The notes beneath the pieces were generated by a model. The model was given only the letters and a program-made list of their open reading frames with translations. It made no database searches and was not told the DNA's origin. A stretch of 64,000 nt of DNA from an uncultured Chloroflexota bacterium (GTDB lineage Bacteria; Chloroflexota; Dehalococcoidia; Lucifugimonadales; CAJXCD01). The stretch lies in the NCBI GenBank assembly GCA_913051545.1, contig CAJXCD010000002.1:88220-152219 (forward strand). Reading direction: 5' to 3'. A program made the position numbers and the translations under genes. Below are positions 26,701 through 34,241 of the stretch, one piece after another (the first letter of the stretch is position 1; every line of letters starts with the position of its first letter).

Positions 26701-28293
26701 ATGAATAGGGCTGAGAAGGCCCTTGCAGATATAGACAATACTGATTTAATAAGACGTATTTGGTGTAAAGATCATACCGTATGGAGTCCTGATGACAGTG
26801 AGATTTCTAGTTCATTAGGATGGTTGGATGTCGATTCTCAAATAGATGGATTAGTTCAGTATCTTAAAAAACTCGAGAGTTTTATCCAGTCTTCCGATGT
26901 TAGGCATGTAGTTCTATTGGGCATGGGTGGTAGTAGTTTGGGACCAAGGGTACTGAGAGACTTGTTGGGTACAAACCTAGGGTGTACTGATCTCATAGTT
27001 TTAGATTCCATACTCCCAGGCGTTGTTAAGTCTGTGACAGACGTAATAGATGTTTCAAAGACAATATTTATTGTTTCTTCTAAGTCTGGTGCCACGGCAG
27101 AAACGAATGCTTTATACAAGTATTTTAGATCTATTGTTGTAGATATACTCGGTGAAAAATCGTTAGGGCAAAGATTCTTTGCAATAACTAATAAAGATAC
27201 AGAACTTGAAACAATTAGTAGAAGGGATCTTTTCCGAGACATATTCTTAGCACCTTCAGATGTGGGTGGCAGATATTCTGTTTTGACCTATTTTGGAATG
27301 GTTCCTGCCACGTTTATCGGAGTCGATGTGGCTGTGTTTTTAGGTCGTGCAGCTGTTATGCAAAGATCTTGTGGACCTGAAATACCTCTTAGAGAAAATC
27401 CCGGTGCTGTCTTAGGCGCTCTACTAGGATCAATGGCGTTGGAAGGGCGTAACAAGTTAACTTTGGTTACATCTCGTTCACTTGATAGTTTTGGTATGTG
27501 GGTGGAACAGTTAATATCTGAAAGTACTTGTAAGGACGGAAAGGGAATAGTACCTATTACAGGAGAGCCTTTCGTATCTGTTGATTGTTACGGCACGGAT
27601 CGAGTTTTTGTTTACATCCGTTACGATGATGATGAAAATGATGAAAATGATTCAAAAATGGCTAAAATCGAAACATCTGGACATCCGGTAATACGATTAA
27701 ATTTGTCTGATGCCTATGATCTTGGGGCAGAGTTTTACAGGTGGCAATTTGCGACGTCTGTTATAGGAGCTTTATTAGGAATCAATCCGTTTTCTCAACC
27801 TGATGTCGAATTATCAAAAGATAGGGCTAATGTAGCGCTCATACATAATTTCAAATATGGCATGCCTATTGATTTCAAATCGTCCCAATCTTTTAAAATG
27901 ATTTTGAACAAATCGAGGCCAAACGATTATTTCGCCATAATGGTTTTTTGTGAAGTTACAGATAAGATCAAGATTTTGGTTCAAAAGTTAAGACAGCGGT
28001 TATTAGAAAAATATGGTTTACCTACAACAGTTGGATACGCACCTAGATTTTTACACTCTACAGGCCAGATGCATAAAGGAGGTCCGAATTCGGGTTTATT
28101 CCTGCAGTTAATTGCGGATAGATCCGAAGATATAGCTATTCCAGATGAGCCTTATACATTTGGGACTTTAACCGATTCACAGGCGATAGGAGATTTGGGT
28201 GCACTTTCAGATCTCGGTAGGAGAGTAGCAACTGTTCGTCTTGGTCTTGACCCAGAAAATCAGGTGCTTAAACTTATAAAAGACATTGGCTGA
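26701..28293 (+). CDS. pgi: Glucose-6-phosphate isomerase (Tal-Pgi fusion type)
   Basis: It interconverts glucose 6-phosphate and fructose 6-phosphate. Two SIS sugar-binding folds are visible: GMGGSSLGPRVLRDLLG and VSSKSGATAETNALYKYF. The C-terminal HSTGQMHKGGPNSGLFLQL is the form seen in the bifunctional transaldolase/isomerase proteins, where it carries the catalytic His/Lys. Length 530 is consistent with that half plus an N-terminal linker. It stands directly after tal as an independent frame with its own ATG and a GGGG SD-like element. Confidence 0.93.
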   Translation: MNRAEKALADIDNTDLIRRIWCKDHTVWSPDDSEISSSLGWLDVDSQIDGLVQYLKKLESFIQSSDVRHVVLLGMGGSSLGPRVLRDLLGTNLGCTDLIVLDSILPGVVKSVTDVIDVSKTIFIVSSKSGATAETNALYKYFRSIVVDILGEKSLGQRFFAITNKDTELETISRRDLFRDIFLAPSDVGGRYSVLTYFGMVPATFIGVDVAVFLGRAAVMQRSCGPEIPLRENPGAVLGALLGSMALEGRNKLTLVTSRSLDSFGMWVEQLISESTCKDGKGIVPITGEPFVSVDCYGTDRVFVYIRYDDDENDENDSKMAKIETSGHPVIRLNLSDAYDLGAEFYRWQFATSVIGALLGINPFSQPDVELSKDRANVALIHNFKYGMPIDFKSSQSFKMILNKSRPNDYFAIMVFCEVTDKIKILVQKLRQRLLEKYGLPTTVGYAPRFLHSTGQMHKGGPNSGLFLQLIADRSEDIAIPDEPYTFGTLTDSQAIGDLGALSDLGRRVATVRLGLDPENQVLKLIKDIG

Positions 28294-28341
28294 CTAAAAC
28301 ATCGTTGCGACACATATTACATGGTTATTTGATTTATGTGT

Positions 28342-28370
28342 TTGACAGTATGTAGTGTCCTAACTATACT
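28342..28370 (+). promoter_or_regulatory. Near-consensus promoter of the cupredoxin pair
   Basis: A perfect TTGACA (28342-28347) and TATACT (28365-28370) are exactly 17 bases apart. The start of transcription would be near 28377, about 50 bases before the first cupredoxin. This is the best sigma-70-type match found in the window. Confidence 0.65.
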
Positions 28371-28426
28371 GAGGTTCTCTCGCCCTAGTTGAATTTTACA
28401 CTTGTCACGTAGAACTGAGGTGTCAT

Positions 28427-28891
28427 GTGCTATCACCGTATATGAAATCAATTCGTCTGTATTCTGTAGTATTCGCACTAGCCCTCACTTCTTTTGTTGT
28501 AGCTTGTGGTTCAAGTGGAGGAGAACCAACTGCAGAACCCGAGGCTTGGGAAGCACCTCTTGCTATGGCTGATTCTGGTTATCAGGATGTCACTGATAGT
28601 ATGAAGAGGGGAACGACTAATAGCGGCGATAAGAACGTTACTATAGATGGTTTAGCTCATAAAAATCTGGACATTTTAACTGGTACAGTAGTCAAGTGGG
28701 AAAACAAAGATGATGTTGCACACACAACAACTTCCGGGTCTTCTGGTGAACCAGACGGATCTTGGGATAGCGGTGATATAGGACCTGGGGCAGAGTACAC
28801 ATTCAAATTCGATGAAGTTGGAGTGTACGATTACTTTTGCAAAATACATTCTGAGATGACAGGTACTATAACTGTTAGGGCAATCGAATAG
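28427..28891 (+). CDS. Cupredoxin (plastocyanin-like) lipoprotein 1
   Basis: A predicted exported blue-copper protein of 154 residues. The N-terminal hydrophobic stretch ends in a lipobox-like VVAC with Cys27, so it should be lipid-anchored outside the membrane. A type 1 copper site is visible: His99 in DVAHTTTSG and the C-terminal loop with Cys138, His141 and Met144 (FCKIHSEM). The GTG at 28427 has GAGG 6 bases before it; an ATG at 28442 is the alternative. It probably carries electrons in the periplasm-like space. The next gene is a tandem paralogue. Confidence 0.88.
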   Translation: MLSPYMKSIRLYSVVFALALTSFVVACGSSGGEPTAEPEAWEAPLAMADSGYQDVTDSMKRGTTNSGDKNVTIDGLAHKNLDILTGTVVKWENKDDVAHTTTSGSSGEPDGSWDSGDIGPGAEYTFKFDEVGVYDYFCKIHSEMTGTITVRAIE

Positions 28892-28931
28892 TTTTCAGGT
28901 ACTTTTTCAGTGTGGTTAATAATTACACCAT

Positions 28932-29372
28932 ATGCATAGAAATATTCACATATTTATTGCTCTTGCTTTAGTTGGGTTCGCTTGTGGTGGCTCGGGTAGT
29001 GAAAAGTCGACCGTCGAGCCAGAAGCATGGGAGCCTAGTGAGGGTGTGCTTGCAGCTGAGTATGCCTCTGTTCCTTCCTATGGTGTGGCTGGACAAAAAA
29101 AGGGTGGTGACAGGAGCGTATCCATAGATGTCTTAAATCACCAGGATTTGACAGTTTTAGTTGGTGCAGTAATAAATTGGGAAAATGAAGACACTGTTTC
29201 GCATACGGTGACATCTGGTATACCAGGTAACGATGACGGAGTTTTTGATTCTGGAGAAATTGCCTCAGGAGATAGCTTTGAGTTTAGCTTTTCAGAACCA
29301 GGCGAATACTCGTACTATTGTGATATTCACCCTGAGATGACGGCTACTATAACCGTTACATTAGCAGAATAA
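28932..29372 (+). CDS. Cupredoxin (plastocyanin-like) lipoprotein 2
   Basis: A tandem paralogue of the preceding gene, 146 residues. The lipobox is VGFAC with Cys18. Copper ligands are His91 (SHTVTSG), Cys130, His133 and Met136 (YCDIHPEM). Both proteins share the layout PEAWEP near the mature N-terminus and WENEDxxxHT in the core. It lies 40 bases after its partner, so the two are presumably cotranscribed from the promoter at 28342-28370. The redox partners are not in the window. Confidence 0.88.
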   Translation: MHRNIHIFIALALVGFACGGSGSEKSTVEPEAWEPSEGVLAAEYASVPSYGVAGQKKGGDRSVSIDVLNHQDLTVLVGAVINWENEDTVSHTVTSGIPGNDDGVFDSGEIASGDSFEFSFSEPGEYSYYCDIHPEMTATITVTLAE

Positions 29373-29600
29373 TTTGTCTGGTTGTGTCTTGTCGAGCTCG
29401 TGGAATAAACCCTTGATGAAGATGTAAATCTTTAAATTGATCTGGTCTGTTAGATATGATACGAAGCATACTGTTTTTGGATTAATGCCTAATATATATA
29501 AGGTTGTTTATACATAAAGCTATTGCACGAAAGTGCCTTTCTGACTATATAAAGGTATAAATATTATTCGGTGCTGAAAATTTATAGGGAGAAGAATCTA

Positions 29601-30647
29601 GTGCCAAAAATACAAGCAACTGAATTGCACAAAATTGTTAGTGAATTGTTATCGGCCGCTGGTGCTGATGAAAGAAACTCGGATCGTGTAGCCGAAGCCT
29701 TGGTTTCGTCGAATTTGTGTGGCGTAGATACCCATGGTGTATTTCACGTTCCACGCTACATTAATGAGATTAAAGAAGGTACCCTTATTCCAACAGCTTG
29801 GCCCGAGTTAGATACCGAAACTCCTACATCTGCACTGGTAAAGGGTAACTGGACCTTTGGTCATGTTGTTGCAAAATACAGTATGGAAATAGCTATCGAA
29901 AAGGCCTGTGGGCAGGGTATTTCAGTGGTTAGTTTTGTGAGGTCTAATCACATTGGAAGGTTAGGGGAATACGCCGAAATGGCTGCCGATGCAGGAATGA
30001 TATCTCAGATATGGGCATCAGGTTATGGAGTTGGTATGCCTGCAGCTGTGCCTTTTGGAGGCAGGGAACCATTTTTGCATTCAAATCCTATTGCTATAGG
30101 TATTCCAGGTGGTGATGAGCCAGCTATGATTCTTGATTTCGCGACTACTAACATAGCTAATTCAAAGGTTAAAATCGCTCAGAATAGAGGACAGGAGGTT
30201 CCTCCAAATTCCCTAACTGATGAGGAAGGAAATCCAACAACAGATCCAAGTGGTTATCCAGATGTAGGAGGATTGATGCCTTTTGGCGCGCACAAAGGCT
30301 ACTCAATTATGTTGGCAAATGAGTTTCTGGGAAGAGTATTGTCTGGTGCGGACGGTTTTGTTGAGGAAGGCAGGGGAGGGGCCGTTATGAGAAATCAAGG
30401 GGTGACGATGCTGGTTATGAAATCTGATCTATTTCAAGCAGTTAGTGAATTTGGAAAAAGTTCAGACACTTTACAGAGAGGAATTAGAGGAGTAGCCCCA
30501 AGAAAAGGATTCGAATCGGTAATGGTACCGGGGGATCTGGAAAATAAGGCGCGTTCAGTTAGAAGTATTGATGGAATTCCATTACCTGAAGATCACTGGG
30601 ACGCTCTAATCGATTTAGGTAATGAGCTAGGAGTTAATATCATATAA
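29601..30647 (+). CDS. Malate/L-lactate dehydrogenase family protein (Ldh_2 type)
   Basis: A member of the NAD(P)-dependent Ldh_2/MdH-like oxidoreductases, which oxidise 2-hydroxy acids such as malate, L-lactate, ureidoglycolate or 2,3-diketogulonate; fold unrelated to classical Rossmann LDH. The signature CGVDTHGVFHVPRYINEI contains the catalytic His; SNHIGRLGEYAEMAADAGMI and GLMPFGAHKGYSIML are further conserved segments. The start is set to GTG 29601 (GGGAGA 8 bases before) giving 348 residues, rather than GTG 29571. The gap 29373-29600 holds only a 4-bp GAAA-loop hairpin. Confidence 0.88.
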   Translation: MPKIQATELHKIVSELLSAAGADERNSDRVAEALVSSNLCGVDTHGVFHVPRYINEIKEGTLIPTAWPELDTETPTSALVKGNWTFGHVVAKYSMEIAIEKACGQGISVVSFVRSNHIGRLGEYAEMAADAGMISQIWASGYGVGMPAAVPFGGREPFLHSNPIAIGIPGGDEPAMILDFATTNIANSKVKIAQNRGQEVPPNSLTDEEGNPTTDPSGYPDVGGLMPFGAHKGYSIMLANEFLGRVLSGADGFVEEGRGGAVMRNQGVTMLVMKSDLFQAVSEFGKSSDTLQRGIRGVAPRKGFESVMVPGDLENKARSVRSIDGIPLPEDHWDALIDLGNELGVNII

Positions 30648-30734
30648 TTACCATTGAATAGGTGGTAGTTGTACAATTAAGTCATGGCTATGTTTCTATG
30701 TGTAAAGTAACATCTCATTTCAGGAGTAAATGTA

Positions 30735-31055
30735 ATGCCAAAGTATTTGATAAAAGCTTCCTACTCACAAGAGGGAGTTAAGGGACTTTTAAAAGACGGT
30801 GGAACTTCAAGGCAAAAAGCGATCGAAGGTTTAGCAGAAAGTCAGGGCGCCAAGATAGAGTCATTCTACTATGCGTTCGGTGAGGCAGATATATACTGCA
30901 TTATCGATGTTCCGGATGAGGCTACAATGACGGCCATATCCCTGACCGTTGCTGCAAGTGGTGCGGTCAGTCTTAGCACGACGGTTCTTATTGACCCAGA
31001 AACTATAGATGCTGCTACGGAGAAGACGGTTAGTTACATTCCACCCGGTCGGTAA
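30735..31055 (+). CDS. GYD domain protein
   Basis: A 106-residue protein of the GYD-domain family, a ferredoxin-like small fold. KYLIKASYSQEGVKGLLKDG opens it and GEADIYCIIDVPDEATM holds the G-[FY]-D-like segment of the family. ATG with GGAG upstream. Function is unknown; GYD proteins are often near oxidoreductases, consistent with the preceding dehydrogenase. Confidence 0.83.
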   Translation: MPKYLIKASYSQEGVKGLLKDGGTSRQKAIEGLAESQGAKIESFYYAFGEADIYCIIDVPDEATMTAISLTVAASGAVSLSTTVLIDPETIDAATEKTVSYIPPGR

Positions 31056-31092
31056 ACAGGTATTTTTAAATAGTAGTCCTGTACAGATGTTC

Positions 31093-31167
31093 GCCAACGT
31101 AGCTCAGAGGCAGAGCAGCTGTTTCGTAAACAGCAGGCCGTGGGTTCGATTCCCACCGTTGGCTCCA
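31093..31167 (+). tRNA. tRNA-Thr (anticodon CGT), CCA encoded
   Basis: A full cloverleaf can be drawn: acceptor GCCAACG with CGTTGGC, D arm GCTC/GAGC, anticodon stem GCTGT/ACAGC around loop TTCGTAA, and T arm GTGGG/CCCAC around TTCGATT. The anticodon CGT reads ACG, so it inserts threonine. The discriminator is T at 31164, followed by an encoded CCA (31165-31167). It lies between a plus-strand GYD gene and a minus-strand phosphoesterase. Confidence 0.96.
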
Positions 31168-31173
31168 TCCTCA

Positions 31174-31926
31174 CTATAAGATTATGTATTGGTGATACAG
31201 TTTTTCTTCATCTACTTCGACTATTCGAATGCCAGATGGGTCTTCGCCAATAGGAAATGTGATTGGTCCGGAAGTGATTAGTTCCGTATTTTTGTAAGAG
31301 ATTACGTTGTTGGCGTGCCAGTGCCCTGTAAAAACTGCTTTCACATCGAACTTGGAAATTAAGTTTAGGATTAATGATCTTTGACTTATCGGTAAGACCA
31401 TATGGCCGTCGTCCTCATTTGGGTCAGTTCCAAACAGTGGATGATGCATAAATACAAATTGATACTTCGAGTTGAATTTCTTGCCAACTTGCAATTGGTT
31501 TTCCAGAAATTGTGTTTGTATCACGTTTTCACCTGGGACTTTAGACCAGTCAGACAGTACGCAACTATTCAGCATTATGAAATGACAATCTTTATGGAAA
31601 AAGCTGTAATAATCTGCGCCAAACCTCTCCCTGTATCGCTCTATATCTATTTTTTCGGGAGTGTTGGTTAAATCTGAATTTCCAGGAGTAAAATAGTAAG
31701 GACAATTTAGCGTGGCATACAACTCTTTAATAATATCAACGTGTTTTTGTTCTAGCCTGTCTTGAACTAAATCTCCAGTGGTTATAACAAAATCCGGCTT
31801 AATTTCGTTGGTTATTGAGATAGCTTTTGATAAGTTCTCAATTTCATATTCTACCCCTTCGGTTTCAGGGTGTCGGGATGCATAAAATCCTAATTGTGGA
31901 TCTGAGATCTGAACAAATTTAAACAT
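31174..31926 (-). CDS. Calcineurin-like metallophosphoesterase (CSTP1-like)
   Basis: A 250-residue dinuclear metal phosphoesterase. Motifs in order are SDPQLGFYAS (D-x-Q in place of the common D-x-H, as in CSTP1-like members), TTGDLVQDR, TPGNSDLTN, MHHPLFGTDP and FTGHWHANN. The metal-binding Asp, Asn and His residues are all in place apart from that first variation. Class members cut cyclic nucleotides, phosphoproteins or small phosphoesters; the substrate here is unknown. ATG at 31926. No signal peptide. Confidence 0.85.
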   Translation of the reverse strand: MFKFVQISDPQLGFYASRHPETEGVEYEIENLSKAISITNEIKPDFVITTGDLVQDRLEQKHVDIIKELYATLNCPYYFTPGNSDLTNTPEKIDIERYRERFGADYYSFFHKDCHFIMLNSCVLSDWSKVPGENVIQTQFLENQLQVGKKFNSKYQFVFMHHPLFGTDPNEDDGHMVLPISQRSLILNLISKFDVKAVFTGHWHANNVISYKNTELITSGPITFPIGEDPSGIRIVEVDEEKLYHQYIIL

Positions 31927-31951
31927 GCTATTTCTCCGCTCAGTAACGGTG

Positions 31952-32545
31952 TTAGATATTTTCGTCTTGATGAGAATGCTGACGAAGCATAATTGCTGTT
32001 ACAAATACCCATATCATTGTACAGACAAATATTATGCGCTGTATTAGTCCCATATAGTGGGGCCAAGTCTCTAATTGAAATGGAATTACAAGTGTAATTG
32101 CCAGAAGTGTTAATAACAAAGACAGTCGTCTCCACATACGCCATCTTTCGTTATGTCTGAATATCCATATACAACACATTATCAGTACGATTATCGTTGA
32201 GAAGCTTAGTCTTGCAATAAAGCCATGAAATTCGTCCTTTGTGAAATTTCCTAATATGATTGTGTAGTCCCCATCCTCAAAAATAGCAGCGAGTATACCT
32301 GTCAAACTGTAAATTAAAACAAGTGTCCAAAGTAGAATACCCTGCCATATTAACTTGGTACTAGAATATAGAAGTGGGCCCAGAGGTAATATAAGAAAGG
32401 CATATCCAATAACTGCTAGTTGGAATACCCATGGGTGTGACACATCTGGTCCAGACAGCCTACTCATTGTATCCGATAAAGAATTGTATTCTGAAGCCAT
32501 TAGAGTAGATGCTATTGATACAGCGATGAAAAAGAGGGGGCGCAC
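31952..32545 (-). CDS. DUF998-like integral membrane protein
   Basis: A 197-residue protein with about six hydrophobic segments. The early loop SEYNSLSDTMSRLSGPDVSHPWVFQ resembles the 'YSPLSNTISELG' loop of the DUF998 family. The start is GTG at 32545, because a stop lies two codons upstream; this makes the first helix short, and a truncated N-terminus is possible. It lies 25 bases ahead of the phosphoesterase and may be cotranscribed with it. Function unknown. Confidence 0.65.
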   Translation of the reverse strand: MRPLFFIAVSIASTLMASEYNSLSDTMSRLSGPDVSHPWVFQLAVIGYAFLILPLGPLLYSSTKLIWQGILLWTLVLIYSLTGILAAIFEDGDYTIILGNFTKDEFHGFIARLSFSTIIVLIMCCIWIFRHNERWRMWRRLSLLLTLLAITLVIPFQLETWPHYMGLIQRIIFVCTMIWVFVTAIMLRQHSHQDENI

Positions 32546-32722
32546 ATATCACTAGAATTGCCATATATGAACTATTCATCAATTTTCTCATACCGTAAGT
32601 ATATCGATGTGAGTCAAGGAAACAAGTTGAGATTAACGGAGATATATTGATACGTTAGAAAGTATTGAAGTCTGCATAAAGTAGGATCATGTTGGACTCA
32701 GATTAGCATAAAAGACACGATT

Positions 32723-33232
32723 TCAATCGAAAATCTGACCAAATCTTTCAGAGTGAGCTATTTCTGAGAGGGATTTTCGCCTCTTAATTCCCTTGGTGCG
32801 GATTTGAGTTGGATATCCAAATGGCACTACGGCAATAACATCTAAATCTTCAGGAATGCTGAGGTGAGCTGCTACTTCTGTCATACCTACCCAACCGGTC
32901 CAGTTTGATCCCACGCCCTCCGACCAGGCTGTTAGCACCATGGACTGGATTGCCCTACTGGCATCTGATACTCCAAAAGGGGAAGAGCGTTCTACAGCTA
33001 CAACGACAGCGAACGCTGCCTGTGCGTTGTAAGGACCAGAAGAGACAATCTTGCCAAGATCTTTAAGGGTTTCTCGGTTCTGTACGACAATAAACTGCCA
33101 CGGTTGACGGTTCATACTACTCGCGGTTAGTCGTGCAGATTCTACGATTCTATGGACGATTTCGTCGGATACAGGGTCTTCTCGAAATTCTCGCACTGCG
33201 AGTACAGTGCTAACTGCATCATATACTTCCAT
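32723..33232 (-). CDS. Nitroreductase family protein
   Basis: A 169-residue flavin (FMN) reductase-type protein. The opening VREFREDPVSDEIVHRIVESARLTASSMNRQPW contains the FMN-phosphate Arg and the SxxNxQPW motif. GSNWTGWVG and VVPFGYPTQ are later conserved parts. It is smaller than typical ~200-residue nitroreductases, similar to the BluB/NfsA-related compact group. ATG with a G-rich SD. The substrate cannot be told. The 32546-32722 gap shows nothing definite. Confidence 0.85.
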   Translation of the reverse strand: MEVYDAVSTVLAVREFREDPVSDEIVHRIVESARLTASSMNRQPWQFIVVQNRETLKDLGKIVSSGPYNAQAAFAVVVAVERSSPFGVSDASRAIQSMVLTAWSEGVGSNWTGWVGMTEVAAHLSIPEDLDVIAVVPFGYPTQIRTKGIKRRKSLSEIAHSERFGQIFD

Positions 33233-33287
33233 TACTTACCCCCCCCTGGTTTTTTCAAAAATAAGGTAGTAAGCACTATCTCAGAAT

Positions 33288-34112
33288 TCAATCCCAACGA
33301 TTGGGACTAATTCCTGGTGCAACTTTTGCCATATTTGGTGGCCTACTACCATTGTGGAAATCCCCGTATTTAGTGTTAGGGTCGCCAAATAATTCTCTGA
33401 CTTTCTTAGGAAGTTTTGAAAGTTCGTCAGGATCCCACGGTTCAACATGCTCTGTGGGGGCACACCATCCAGGGCGATACATGTATGCAATCATCTCTCG
33501 TATTTTATCGCTTTTGTTTGGATAGTTACCATGAAAAACCTTATTAGTAATTATGATTGCTGATCCTGCTTTAGGCATAACCATTACCTCATCTGGGTGT
33601 TCGAGGTATCTTTTGTATGGATTACCATCAGTGTGCAAGCTTAAATTTGACCTTGGTAAAACCCTGAAAGGCGAAATTTCAGGCGTTGTATCTATAAGGT
33701 AAAAAAGTACCCTAACAGCGCTATGTGGTGAAAGTTCGTTTCCAATGTCAGTGTGCAGTACCATACCTGGGTGTCCCGGTTGGGTTCTTGCATACGATCC
33801 AGACATGCATATAATGTCTTCTCCTAATAAAGATTTCAGTAAGCTTATTATGGTCGGATGTGCTGCTATTTCCGCAACATCTCCTCCCTGGAACATTATA
33901 TTTGATAAGCCTCTCTGATTTTCTGAGTATGGTGAACTTTGAGTAGGTAGGTTTGAAACCTGTTTTTTTATATTTGATACCTGGGTTTTAGACAGTACGT
34001 CTGGGATTAGTACGTATCCTTCGACTTCTATCTGACGAATACGTTCTCCTTGGCTAAGCTTGGACCAATCTCGATTCTCGATGCGCGGTACTACGGTGGG
34101 AAGTTCAAGCAT
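33288..34112 (-). CDS. Phytanoyl-CoA dioxygenase (PhyH) family protein 1
   Basis: A Fe(II)/2-oxoglutarate-dependent oxygenase fold of 274 residues. The iron triad is His120 and Asp122 (VLHTDIG) and His194 (VFHGNYPNK), with Arg205 a candidate for 2-oxoglutarate binding. The N-terminal part has EGYVLIPDVLS, typical of PhyH. The substrate is unknown: PhyH proteins hydroxylate lipids, amino acids and secondary metabolites. This is one of three in the window; it differs most from the others. The next gene, on the same strand, is a transketolase-like enzyme. Confidence 0.88.
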   Translation of the reverse strand: MLELPTVVPRIENRDWSKLSQGERIRQIEVEGYVLIPDVLSKTQVSNIKKQVSNLPTQSSPYSENQRGLSNIMFQGGDVAEIAAHPTIISLLKSLLGEDIICMSGSYARTQPGHPGMVLHTDIGNELSPHSAVRVLFYLIDTTPEISPFRVLPRSNLSLHTDGNPYKRYLEHPDEVMVMPKAGSAIIITNKVFHGNYPNKSDKIREMIAYMYRPGWCAPTEHVEPWDPDELSKLPKKVRELFGDPNTKYGDFHNGSRPPNMAKVAPGISPNRWD

Positions 34113-34160
34113 TACATATGCCCTTTCTTTTCGCAGAATTCAGTGGCCAAAATTAGACAC

Positions 34161-34192
34161 TTAAAGAAAACCCTAAGGCTGTTCTTTAGGCC
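34161..34192 (-). terminator. Weak rho-independent-type terminator after the transketolase-like gene
   Basis: On the minus strand a 5-bp stem CCTAA/TTAGG with a 9-base loop is followed by GTTTTCTTT. It lies 50-81 bases before the transketolase-like stop when read by coordinate, i.e. just after that gene ends and before the PhyH gene. The stem is short, so efficiency would be low. Confidence 0.3.
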
Positions 34193-34241
34193 ATTACATC
34201 TCGTTGCCGATTGCTATGAAGTCTTTCTAAATTAGATGTTC

